From positions 1 through 13,059 of the forward strand of contig DATKEK010000349.1 of assembly GCA_035512195.1 (NCBI GenBank): DNA of 13,059 nucleotides, written 5' to 3'. The stretch is from DATKEK01 sp035512195. Its GTDB lineage: Bacteria; Pseudomonadota; Gammaproteobacteria; Burkholderiales; Eutrophovitaceae. The notes under the pieces were generated by a model. That model was not told the origin of the DNA and made no database searches. It was given only the letters and a program-made list of their open reading frames with translations. Position numbers and translations under genes: made by a program. Each line of letters opens with the position of its first letter. Within the stretch, counting starts at the first letter, position 1. Below, piece after piece: positions 6,901 through 13,059 of the stretch.

Positions 6901-7517
6901 AGCATCTTGTAGCCGAACGCCGAGAGCACCTGCGCCGCTTCGAACACCGGTAGACCCACTACGCCGGTATAGCTGCCGTTGATACGCTCGATGAACAGGC
7001 TGGCCTTGCCCTGAATGCCGTAACTGCCGGACTTGTCGAACGGTTCGCCGGTGGCGACATAACGGCGCACCTCCTCGTCCGTCAGTTCGCGGAACTTGAC
7101 TTCGGTCGTGGACAGCGCTTCTTCCAGACGGTCGTTGAACTTCACCGCGACCGCGGAATACACCAGATGCGTCGTCCCGGAGAGGCGCTTCAGCATGGCA
7201 ACCGCGTCTTCCCTGTCGTGCGGCTTGCCGAGAATAGCGTCGCCGAGCGCAACGGTGGTGTCGGCGGCAAGCACCGGATGGCGCATCAGCCTCCGCTGCT
7301 CGAGTCGCATCCATCCGGCATCTGCCTTCAGGCGCGTTACCCGGATCGTGTAGTCGAGCGGGTTCTCGCCCTCGAACGGGGTTTCATCGAAGTCGGCCTC
7401 GCGTCCGACGCCTTCGCGTAACAGCAACATCTCGAAGCTGACGCCCATCTGCTTCAGCAGGTCGCGGCGACGGACGCTGCGGGAGGCGAGGTATATATGC
7501 TTGTCTTGGGAAGACAC
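6897..7517 (-). CDS. maf: Maf family nucleoside triphosphate pyrophosphatase (YhdE-like)
   Basis: Maf proteins hydrolyse the alpha-beta bond of non-canonical or pyrimidine nucleoside triphosphates; the YhdE branch acts on dTTP and UTP, and may clean the nucleotide pool or restrain division. The 206-residue protein shows the Maf signature LASRSVRRRDLLKQMG (10-25, usually S-x-R/P-R-R), AADTTVALGDAILGKP (84-99, with catalytic-type D86 and K98), and DKSGSYGIQG (161-170) followed by SYTGVVGLPV (182-191). The valine in place of the common proline in SVRRR is a mild variation. Start is GTG 7517, with a weak GGA just upstream. It follows rlmH by 42 bp and its TGA overlaps the rng GTG. YhdE versus YceF assignment is inference from the DTTV/GYGIQG pattern and neighbourhood with rng. 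Confidence 0.93.
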   Translation of the reverse strand: MSSQDKHIYLASRSVRRRDLLKQMGVSFEMLLLREGVGREADFDETPFEGENPLDYTIRVTRLKADAGWMRLEQRRLMRHPVLAADTTVALGDAILGKPHDREDAVAMLKRLSGTTHLVYSAVAVKFNDRLEEALSTTEVKFRELTDEEVRRYVATGEPFDKSGSYGIQGKASLFIERINGSYTGVVGLPVFEAAQVLSAFGYKML

Positions 7518-7559
7518 TCGTCCGCTCTCTTGTTTTGTACGCGCGCCACCGGCACGCCC

Positions 7560-8036
7560 CTATTCCCGGTGATAAGGGTGGTTGCGGATAAGCGAAATCG
7601 CGCGGTAAAGCTGCTCGGCGAGTACCACGCGCACCAGCGCGTGCGGCAGGGTCAGGGCCGACAGCGACAACACCAGGTCTGCCGACGTTCTGAGTTCCTC
7701 ATGCAGGCCGTCTGCGCCGCCGATGATGAAGCACAGGTCGCGACCCTGCTCCATCCATGCTGCGAGCTTTTGCGCGAGATTCGCGGTTGTGAGCGTCTTT
7801 CCGCGCTCATCCAAGGCTATTTTTACACTGTCGGTCGGGGCTGCGGCAAGAATTCGTGCTTTTTCTTCCGCCCTTGCCCTGGCTCCGGCTGCCTGCGAGT
7901 CACCCGAGCGGGGGTAGGGCTTGATCTCGAGCAACCGTAACGGCAGTTCGCGCGGCATGCGCCGGGCGTACTCCTCGAATCCCGCGGTGACCCACGCGGG
8001 GGCCTTGTGGCCGACCGTGACGATATGGAGTTTCAC
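7560..8036 (-). CDS. rlmH: 23S rRNA (pseudouridine-1915 N3) methyltransferase RlmH
   Basis: RlmH is a small SPOUT-class methyltransferase that uses S-adenosylmethionine to methylate pseudouridine 1915 in helix 69 of 23S rRNA, acting on assembled 70S ribosomes as a homodimer. The 158-residue protein is near the 155 of E. coli RlmH and collinear with it. Start MKLHIVTVGHKAPAW matches the family N-terminus (encoded by GTG 8036). The knotted SAM-binding region contains FIIGGADG (103-110) and SLSALTLPHALVRV (124-137), and the diagnostic C-terminus NHPYHRE is intact (152-158). It follows rsfS by 23 bp; the two genes are neighbours in many bacteria (ybeB-ybeA in E. coli) and both act on the large ribosomal subunit. 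No clear Shine-Dalgarno is visible, and the region just before the start can pair on itself. Confidence 0.97.
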   Translation of the reverse strand: MKLHIVTVGHKAPAWVTAGFEEYARRMPRELPLRLLEIKPYPRSGDSQAAGARARAEEKARILAAAPTDSVKIALDERGKTLTTANLAQKLAAWMEQGRDLCFIIGGADGLHEELRTSADLVLSLSALTLPHALVRVVLAEQLYRAISLIRNHPYHRE

Positions 8037-8039
8037 CGC

Positions 8040-8055
8040 GGGGCGTCCCGGCCCC
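8040..8055 (-). other. GC-rich hairpin immediately before the rlmH start
   Basis: The 5-bp arms GGGGC (8040-8044) and GCCCC (8051-8055) flank six bases, with alternative pairings available in the same C/G-rich stretch. In the minus-strand transcript this sits within 20 bases upstream of the rlmH GTG, in place of a recognisable Shine-Dalgarno, and between it and the rsfS stop. It could make rlmH translation depend on ribosomes arriving from rsfS. Inference from sequence only. Confidence 0.25.
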
Positions 8056-8059
8056 CGGG

Positions 8060-8440
8060 TCAGGACACCGGGGCCTGTCCGGGCGGGTTACGCCAGGTTG
8101 CCGGGTGCGGGGCCGGCGGTTTGCCGCCCCATAGCTGCTCCAGGTTGTAGTAAGCGCGCACCGCAGGCTGCATCACGTGCACGATCACGTCACCCAGATC
8201 CACCAGCACCCATTCGCCCGACTGCTCGCCTTCGACCCCGTGTACCCGCCCGCCGATCGCCTTCAGCTTTTCCTGAACATTATTTGCGAGTGCCCGCGCC
8301 TGGCGGGTGGATTCGGCGCTGGCGATCACCATGTAATCGAACAGCGCGGTCATCTTGCGAACGTCCAGAACGACGATATCGAATGCCTTGATCTCTTCCA
8401 GTGCGTCGACCGTGACCTTGCAGGTGGCGTCAGTGTGCAT
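8060..8440 (-). CDS. rsfS: Ribosome silencing factor RsfS
   Basis: RsfS (formerly YbeB, Iojap family) binds ribosomal protein uL14 on the 50S subunit and blocks subunit joining when nutrients run low. The 126-residue protein carries the family core: ALEEIKAFDIVVLDVRKMTALFDYMVIASAESTRQARALA (13-52), then VEGEQSGEWVLVDLGDVIVHVM (69-90) and YYNLEQLWG (97-105). E. coli RsfS is about 105 residues, and here about 20 further proline-rich residues follow (GKPPAPHPATWRNPPGQAPVS), a tail of unknown use. ATG 8440 has a well-placed AAGGAG (8445-8450, 4-base spacer) located inside the end of nadD. The start overlaps nadD by 11 bases. Next is rlmH, its usual partner. Confidence 0.96.
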   Translation of the reverse strand: MHTDATCKVTVDALEEIKAFDIVVLDVRKMTALFDYMVIASAESTRQARALANNVQEKLKAIGGRVHGVEGEQSGEWVLVDLGDVIVHVMQPAVRAYYNLEQLWGGKPPAPHPATWRNPPGQAPVS

Positions 8441-9125
8441 CGTGCTCCTTGTAGAGGTGATGTTGTCGAATATACGCGATTACATCATCCGGCAGCAGGT
8501 AGCGCAGGCTGTGGCCGCGCCGGATGTTCTCTCTGAGCGCGGTTGCCGAAACGTCCATGGCAGTCAGCTCGTGGGTCACGATGTGCCCCGCCGGTGCCAG
8601 GGCAAGACGCCTGCCGTCGGACGAGTGCCGCCGCAGATACTGCGCTTTCAGCGGGCCCGGCAGCGCGGCGGCCAGCTGGTCAAGACGATACCCAGGCCGG
8701 TTCGCGACCACGACGTGCGCCAGCTCGAACAATTCCTCCCAGCGGTGCCAGGTCGTGAGCGCGACGAATGCATCCGCCCCCATCAGCAGGCACAGGGGAC
8801 GCTCTCCGGCCTCCTCGCGGATCGCGATCAGCGTGTCGTAGGTGTAACTGCGGCCTTCCCGCTCGAGCTCCCGGTTGTCGAGTACGAAACGCGAGTTGCC
8901 GGAAATGGCGAGCTCGACCATCGCTCGCCGGTGCTTTGCGGAGGCGCTCGGCGTGCCACGATGCGGCGGCACCGCGGCAGGGATGAACCGCACCTGCGTC
9001 AGCGCAAGAACATCGGCCAGCTCCTCCGCCAGGCGCAGGTGTGCGAAGTGAATCGGATCGAAGGTGCCGCCGAGAAGCCCTATGGGAGCGGGGCTGGTCA
9101 AGCGTTGCCCGCTCCGCAACGGCAT
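8430..9125 (-). CDS. nadD: Nicotinate-nucleotide adenylyltransferase
   Basis: NadD transfers AMP from ATP to nicotinate mononucleotide to give deamido-NAD, the penultimate step of NAD synthesis, in the cytoplasm. The protein, 231 residues from ATG 9125, shows the nucleotidyltransferase motif GLLGGTFDPIHFAH (16-29, with the HxGH-type histidines), then PPHRG (53-57), LMGADAF with W126 nearby, and the second ATP-binding motif SATALR (193-198, usually SSTxxR). The start is uncertain: ATG 9125 has no Shine-Dalgarno, whereas TTG 9101 would begin directly at LTSPAPIGLLGG, closer to the usual family N-terminus. Its 3' end overlaps rsfS by 11 bases and contains the rsfS ribosome binding site. Upstream, 97 bp separate it from aceF, so it may have its own promoter, though none is clear. 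nadD-rsfS linkage is common. Confidence 0.95.
   Translation of the reverse strand: MPLRSGQRLTSPAPIGLLGGTFDPIHFAHLRLAEELADVLALTQVRFIPAAVPPHRGTPSASAKHRRAMVELAISGNSRFVLDNRELEREGRSYTYDTLIAIREEAGERPLCLLMGADAFVALTTWHRWEELFELAHVVVANRPGYRLDQLAAALPGPLKAQYLRRHSSDGRRLALAPAGHIVTHELTAMDVSATALRENIRRGHSLRYLLPDDVIAYIRQHHLYKEHDAH
8445..8450 (-). promoter_or_regulatory. Ribosome binding site of rsfS inside nadD
   Basis: In the minus-strand transcript AAGGAG is followed by CACG and then the ATG of rsfS. It is a near-consensus Shine-Dalgarno, which decides the rsfS start at 8440, and it lies within the last codons of nadD. Confidence 0.75.
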
Positions 9126-9136
9126 GGCCGACGGAT

Positions 9137-9220
9137 GCAGGACGAAGGACGCGACGCAGTGCGTTCGGCGTGCGCGCCGCTATCGAACTTCCGCCTTGCG
9201 CCTTCCGCCTTCATCCCTGC
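9137..9220. repeat. 84-bp intergenic element with imperfect terminal inverted repeats and degenerate heptamers
   Basis: The gap between aceF and nadD is bounded by GCAGGACGAAGG (9137-9148) and, inverted, GCAGGGATGAAGG (9208-9220), which match at 11 of 13 aligned positions with one gap. Next to the right arm are four 7-base units at 9189-9216: TTCCGCC, TTGCGCC, TTCCGCC, TTCATCC. The centre holds ACGCA-G-TGCGT and the small stem CGGCG-TGCG-CGCCG. Purine-rich AAGGNNGAAGG-type runs of this kind are, from memory, scattered between genes in several high-GC bacteria, so this may be a degenerate copy of a dispersed genomic repeat. No transposase and no target duplication were seen. It has no T-tract and is not a clear terminator for aceF. 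Confidence 0.4.
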
Positions 9221-9222
9221 CC

Positions 9223-10563
9223 TTACAGGAGTATCCGCCGGATGTCGGAAAGCACCGCCACCAGATCGGAGATGAAGCGTGCGCCCTGCGCGCCGTCCAC
9301 CGCACGGTGATCGTAGCTCAGGGACAGCGGCAGCATCAGCCGCGGCCGGAACTCCCTGCCGTCCCAGACCGGCTTCGTCACCGAGCGCGATACGCCGAGT
9401 ATCGCCACCTCGGGAGCGTTGATGATCGGCGTGAAGAAACCGCCGCCGATGCCGCCGAGGCTGGATATCGAGAACGTGCCGCCCTGCATGTCCGACGGAG
9501 AGAGCTTGCCGTCACGCGCTTTCGCGCTGACCGCTGCAAGCTCCTTCGCGAGTTGCATCACGCCCTTCTGGTCGACGTCGCGGATCACCGGCACCGTCAG
9601 GCCGCCGGGCGTATCGACTGCCACGCCGAGATGGTAGTAGCGCTTGAGGATCAGCGCATCGCCTTCCAGCGCCAGTGAAGCGTTGAACTCGGGATGCCGT
9701 TTCAGTGCGGCCACGCAGGCCTTCATGATCAGCGCCAGCGGCGTGAGCTTGACGTTGCGCTTCTTCGCTTCGTCCGCCATCTGCTTGCGGAAAGCTTCCA
9801 TCTCGGTGATGTCCGCCTCGTCTTGCTGGGTGACGTGCGGAATGTGCACCCAGTTGCGGTGCAGTGCCGGCCCGGAGATTTTCTTGATGCGCGACAGCGC
9901 CTGCGATTCGACCGGTCCGAACTTGGCGAAGTCGACGCTCGGCCAGGCGGGCAGTCCGGCGCCAAAGCCGGTTCCTGCGGCGGCACCTGCGCCAGCACCG
10001 CCAGCCATCGCGCTTTTGACGAAGCCCTGCACGTCGTCCTTGAGGATCCGGCCCTTCGGGCCGCTGCCCTTCACGCGCGCCAGATCAACGCCGAGTTCGC
10101 GCGCGAATCTGCGCACGCCCGGGCTGGCGTGTGCGCTGGCGAACCCCGCTTCGTCCATCTGCGTTGCCGGCGGAGCCGAGTGCGCGGCAGCCGGCTCGGC
10201 CCGCTGGGCCGGTGAGTTCTCTGTTTTGGCCGCTGCTTTCTTGTCTTCCCTGGGCTCCGGTTCCTTCGCGGCGACGGGTGCGGGCTTGTCGGCGGTTTTC
10301 GATTCGGGTTTTGCGGCTTCTCCTTCGACTTCAAGGCTGAGGATCGGCGATCCCTCCGCCACCTGGTCGCCGACCTTGACCTTCATTTCCCTGATCACGC
10401 CGCCAAACGGCGAGGGCACTTCCATCGTAGCCTTGTCGGACTCGAGCGTGATCAGCGAGTCTTCCGGTTTCACGGTGTCGCCCGGCTTGACCAGCACTTC
10501 GATTACGGGAACGTTCTTGAAGTCCCCGATATCGGGAACCAGGACGTCTTTGAGGCTTCCCAT
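9223..10563 (-). CDS. aceF: Dihydrolipoyllysine acetyltransferase, E2 of pyruvate dehydrogenase
   Basis: E2 forms the core of the pyruvate dehydrogenase complex, accepting the acetyl group from E1 on its lipoyl arm and passing it to CoA. The 446-residue protein has one lipoyl domain (about 4-78) with the lipoylated lysine in LESDKATME (K44). An Ala/Pro/Lys/Glu-rich linker follows (about 80-138), then the peripheral subunit-binding domain (ASPGVRRFARELGVDLARVKG, 146-166, to about 182). A Gly/Ala-rich linker (186-204) leads to the catalytic domain from about 215, including HIPHVTQQDEADITEMEAFR and the active site DHRAVDG (H419, D423). A single lipoyl domain contrasts with two or three in E. coli and many relatives, but is common in betaproteobacteria. 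ATG 10563 has the strong ribosome binding site AAGGGAG four bases upstream. It lies 47 bp after aceE. The product pairs with homodimeric E1; lpd does not follow. Confidence 0.97.
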   Translation of the reverse strand: MGSLKDVLVPDIGDFKNVPVIEVLVKPGDTVKPEDSLITLESDKATMEVPSPFGGVIREMKVKVGDQVAEGSPILSLEVEGEAAKPESKTADKPAPVAAKEPEPREDKKAAAKTENSPAQRAEPAAAHSAPPATQMDEAGFASAHASPGVRRFARELGVDLARVKGSGPKGRILKDDVQGFVKSAMAGGAGAGAAAGTGFGAGLPAWPSVDFAKFGPVESQALSRIKKISGPALHRNWVHIPHVTQQDEADITEMEAFRKQMADEAKKRNVKLTPLALIMKACVAALKRHPEFNASLALEGDALILKRYYHLGVAVDTPGGLTVPVIRDVDQKGVMQLAKELAAVSAKARDGKLSPSDMQGGTFSISSLGGIGGGFFTPIINAPEVAILGVSRSVTKPVWDGREFRPRLMLPLSLSYDHRAVDGAQGARFISDLVAVLSDIRRILL

Positions 10564-10567
10564 TTTT

Positions 10568-10574
10568 CTCCCTT
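10568..10574 (-). promoter_or_regulatory. Strong ribosome binding site of aceF
   Basis: AAGGGAG, then AAAA, then ATG on the minus strand: the clearest Shine-Dalgarno in the window, consistent with high independent translation of E2 relative to E1 and with the start at 10563. Confidence 0.75.
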
Positions 10575-10584
10575 GAAATACGTT

Positions 10585-10602
10585 GCCGGGCCGGAACCCG
10601 GC
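10585..10602 (-). other. Intercistronic hairpin between aceE and aceF
   Basis: GCCGGG (10585-10590) and CCCGGC (10597-10602) form a 6-bp stem with a six-base loop, inside the 47-bp gap, between the aceE stop and the aceF ribosome binding site. There is no T-run, so it is unlikely to terminate transcription. It may protect the upstream aceE message or set the E1:E2 ratio by processing. Structure is visible; role is inferred. Confidence 0.4.
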
Positions 10603-10610
10603 GCAGATGA

Positions 10611-13059
10611 TCAGATTCTGGTCGGGTTGGTTTTATCGGGGTCGATGCCGTACTTCTTGATCGCCTTGGCAACGGTCGCGGCGGGGATCGTGCCCTCGTC
10701 GGCGAGCGCCTTGAGCGCGGCAACTGCGACGTAATAACGATCCACCTCGAAGAAGCGACGCAGTTTCTCCCGCGTATCCGAGCGGCCGAATCCGTCGGTG
10801 CCGAGCACCAGATACGGTTTGTAGATGAACGGCCGGATCTGGTCGGCGAAGGCCCGCATATAGTCGGTCGCGGCGACCACCGGTCCCGGCGCGCGATTCA
10901 GGCACTGGCTGACATAGGCTTCGCGCGGCTTTTCTTCCGGGTGCAGCATATTCCAGCGCAACGCGTCCAGACCCTCTCGGCGCAACTCGGTGAAACTCGG
11001 GCAGCTCCACACATCGGCCGAAACGCCGAAATCCCTTTCCAGCAGTTCCTGCGCCGACATCACCTCCCGAAGGATCGTGCCGCTGCCGAGCAACTGCACT
11101 TTCGGCGCGTCCTTCGTCGCCTTGTGCTGCGAGAAAAGGTACATCCCCTTGAGAATGCCCTGTTCCGCTCCTTCCGGCAGCGCGGGATGCCGGTAGTTCT
11201 CGTTCATCAGGGTGACGTAAAAGAAAACGTCCTCCTGCTCCTTGTACATCCGGCGCAGGCCATCCTGGATGATGACCGCCACTTCGTAGGCGAAGGTCGG
11301 ATCGTAGGAAATGCAATTGGGAATGGTGGACGACAGCAGATGGCTGTGGCCGTCCTCATGCTGCAGCCCCTCGCCGTTCAGCGTGGTGCGCCCCGCAGTG
11401 CCGCCCAGCAGGAACCCGCGCGCGCGCTGGTCGCCAGCCGCCCAGGCGAGATCGCCTACGCGCTGGAAACCGAACATCGAGTAATAGATGTAGAAAGGGA
11501 TCATCGACACGCCATGGGTCGAGTAGGACGTGGCCGCGGCGATCCACGACGACATCGCGCCTGGCTCGTTGATGCCCTCCTGCAGGATCTGGCCGTTCTT
11601 GTCTTCCTTGTAGAACATGAGCTGGGCGGCGTCCTGCGGCGTGTACAGCTGGCCGACCGAAGACCAGATGCCGAGCTGGCGGAACATTCCCTCCATGCCG
11701 AACGTGCGCGACTCGTCCGGAACGATCGGAACCACGCGCTTGCCGACATTCTTGTCCTTCACCAGTACGCCGAGCAGGCGCACGAAGACCATGGTGGTGG
11801 ACAGTTCACGGTCCTCCGATGACTTCAGCAGCACTTCGAACGCGGACAGCGGCGGCACCTCGAGCGTGTCGCCCTTCTGCCTGCGGGTCGGCAAATAGCC
11901 GCCGAGCGTCTCGCGGTGTTCGTGCATGTATTTGAGTTCCGGCGAACCCGCGTCGAAGTTCAGATAGGGAATCTCTTCGAGCTTGTCGTCCGGAACCGGC
12001 AGATTGAAGCGGTCCCGGAACGACTTGAGCGATGTCGTTCCCATCTTCTTCTGCTGATGGGTGATATTCTGTGCCTCCCCCGCTTGGCCCATGCCGTAAC
12101 CCTTCACGGTCTTGGCAAGAATCACCGTCGGCTGTCCCGTGTGCTTCATGGCCGCAGAGTACGCGGCGTAGATCTTGTGCGGATCGTGCCCGCCGCGGTT
12201 CAGGCGCCAGACGTCGTCATCGGTCATGTTGGACACCATGTCCCGCAGCTCCGGGTATTTTCCGAAGAAGTGCTCGCGGACGTAGGCGCCGTCTTTCGAT
12301 TTGAATGTCTGGTACTCGCCATCCACGCATTCTTCCATGCGCTTTTGCAGCAATCCCTTGGTGTCCCGTGCGAGCAGCGGGTCCCAGTACGAACCCCAGA
12401 TCACCTTGATCACGTTCCAGCCGCCGCCGCGGAAATCGGCCTCCAGCTCCTGGATGATCTTGCCGTTACCGCGCACCGGGCCATCCAGCCGCTGCAGGTT
12501 GCAGTTCACCACGAAGATCAGGTTATCGAGCCGTTCCCGTGCGGCCACTCCGATCGCGCCCATCGACTCCGGTTCGTCCACTTCGCCATCGCCGAGGAAG
12601 CACCAGACCTTGCGGCCCTCGGTTTCGAGAATGCCGCGGTCCTGCAAGTACTTCATGAACCGGGCCTGGTAGATTGCCATGATCGAACCGAGGCCCATGG
12701 AAACGGTCGGGAACTGCCAGAAATCCGGCATCAGCCACGGATGCGGATAGGAAGACAGACCTTTGCCGTCCACTTCCTGGCGGAAGTTGTCGAGTTGTTC
12801 CTCGCTCAACCGCCCGAGCATGAACGCGCGCGCATAGACGCCGGGCGCGGAATGCCCCTGGACGAATATCAGGTCGCCGCCATGGTCTTCGGATGGTGCA
12901 TGCCAGAAATGGTTGAAGCCGACGTCATAGAGCGTTGCGGCCGAGGCAAAGCTCGCAATATGTCCGCCGACGTTCGTATCCTTGTTCGCGCGCAGCACCA
13001 TGGCGGCGGCGTTCCAGCGCACGTACGAACGGATCCTGTGCTCGAGTTCATGGTCGCCG
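10611..13059 (-). CDS. aceE: Pyruvate dehydrogenase E1 component, homodimeric type (N-terminus outside window)
   Basis: E1 uses thiamine diphosphate and Mg2+ to decarboxylate pyruvate and reductively acetylate the lipoyl group of E2. The frame is open to the right edge, beginning with GDHELEHRIRSYVRWNAAAM, so 815 residues are visible of about 885-890; roughly 70 N-terminal residues are missing. The GTG at 13022 is internal, since homology continues upstream of it. It is collinear with E. coli AceE: GGHIASFASAATLYDVGFNHFW, VQGHSAPGVYARAF, the ThDP motif FLGDGEVDEPES ending in VVNCNLQRLDGPV, KSKDGAYVREHFFGKYP, TFGMEGMFRQLGI, the conserved block IPFYIYYSMFGFQR, and LGTDGFGRSDTRE near the C-terminus. 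All are characteristic of the single-chain alpha2 E1, not the split alpha/beta form. It is the first visible gene of the aceE-aceF pair and is intact as far as seen. Confidence 0.97.
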   Translation of the reverse strand, partial: GDHELEHRIRSYVRWNAAAMVLRANKDTNVGGHIASFASAATLYDVGFNHFWHAPSEDHGGDLIFVQGHSAPGVYARAFMLGRLSEEQLDNFRQEVDGKGLSSYPHPWLMPDFWQFPTVSMGLGSIMAIYQARFMKYLQDRGILETEGRKVWCFLGDGEVDEPESMGAIGVAARERLDNLIFVVNCNLQRLDGPVRGNGKIIQELEADFRGGGWNVIKVIWGSYWDPLLARDTKGLLQKRMEECVDGEYQTFKSKDGAYVREHFFGKYPELRDMVSNMTDDDVWRLNRGGHDPHKIYAAYSAAMKHTGQPTVILAKTVKGYGMGQAGEAQNITHQQKKMGTTSLKSFRDRFNLPVPDDKLEEIPYLNFDAGSPELKYMHEHRETLGGYLPTRRQKGDTLEVPPLSAFEVLLKSSEDRELSTTMVFVRLLGVLVKDKNVGKRVVPIVPDESRTFGMEGMFRQLGIWSSVGQLYTPQDAAQLMFYKEDKNGQILQEGINEPGAMSSWIAAATSYSTHGVSMIPFYIYYSMFGFQRVGDLAWAAGDQRARGFLLGGTAGRTTLNGEGLQHEDGHSHLLSSTIPNCISYDPTFAYEVAVIIQDGLRRMYKEQEDVFFYVTLMNENYRHPALPEGAEQGILKGMYLFSQHKATKDAPKVQLLGSGTILREVMSAQELLERDFGVSADVWSCPSFTELRREGLDALRWNMLHPEEKPREAYVSQCLNRAPGPVVAATDYMRAFADQIRPFIYKPYLVLGTDGFGRSDTREKLRRFFEVDRYYVAVAALKALADEGTIPAATVAKAIKKYGIDPDKTNPTRI

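Noticed and set aside
5845..6912. A 355-codon plus-strand open frame opposite rng
   Set aside because: RNase G motifs on the minus strand are complete; the plus-strand frame is an acidic, His-rich mirror product without a recognisable fold.
6901..7314. N-terminal extension of rng to give a 623-residue protein
   Set aside because: The extra sequence overlaps maf in another frame and has no RNase E/G homology; the GTG at 6900 gives the normal N-terminus and length.
9149..9188. Terminator after aceF from the ACGCA/TGCGT and CGGCG/CGCCG dyads
   Set aside because: Stems of only 5 bp and no T-tract on the minus strand; reported only as part of the intergenic repeat.
8355..9275. A 306-codon plus-strand frame opposite rsfS and nadD
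   Set aside because: Both minus-strand genes are clear; the opposite frame has no domain and runs into the aceF/nadD gap repeat.
1..13059. tRNA, rRNA, CRISPR array, insertion sequence or phage genes
   Set aside because: Scanning by eye gave no cloverleaf-like region, regularly spaced direct repeats, transposase, integrase or phage structural motifs; gaps between genes are all under about 115 bp.

Overview
The window is a GC-rich (roughly 60-65% by eye) stretch of ordinary bacterial chromosome, almost fully coding. It carries twelve complete or partial housekeeping genes and one less usual gene, a dynamin-like GTPase. Gene content, gene order (pilT divergent from yggS-proC-yggT-DUF167; nadD-rsfS-rlmH-maf-rng; a homodimeric-type aceE followed by aceF) and protein similarity point to a Proteobacterium, most likely a betaproteobacterium. 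This placement is inference from memory of gene neighbourhoods, not from a search. I see no rRNA, tRNA, CRISPR array, insertion sequence, prophage or plasmid functions.

Layout. At 1-852 on the minus strand lies pilT, the type IV pilus retraction ATPase, cut by the left edge so that its C-terminus is missing. A 110-bp divergent intergenic region (853-962) with a 19-nt perfect palindrome and repeated CTGCTA elements separates it from a plus-strand cluster: yggS (PLP homeostasis), proC (last step of proline synthesis), a YggT-family membrane protein, a DUF167/YggU protein, and a 646-residue dynamin-superfamily GTPase. The last three genes are tightly packed, and the GTPase start overlaps the DUF167 stop by four bases.

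From 5443 to the right edge every gene is on the minus strand. In transcription order (right to left) these are aceE (5' end cut by the window), aceF, nadD, rsfS, rlmH, maf and rng. aceE-aceF supply E1 and E2 of pyruvate dehydrogenase; the E3 gene lpd, often next in line, is not there. nadD-rsfS-rlmH-maf-rng form a compact cluster with an 11-base nadD/rsfS overlap and a 4-base maf/rng overlap. It combines NAD synthesis, ribosome silencing and 23S rRNA methylation, nucleotide-pool cleaning and RNA processing. The plus-strand cluster and rng converge at 5375-5442, where I find no convincing intrinsic terminator.

Most unusual points: the dynamin-like GTPase, with an alanine at the usual first glycine of the P-loop, fused by overlapping start/stop to the YggT/DUF167 cluster; an 84-bp segment with imperfect terminal inverted repeats and degenerate heptamers exactly where lpd might be expected; and the operator-like architecture between pilT and yggS. 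I did not find a clearly new multi-gene system; the dynamin-YggT-DUF167 association is the best candidate for unexplored biology.
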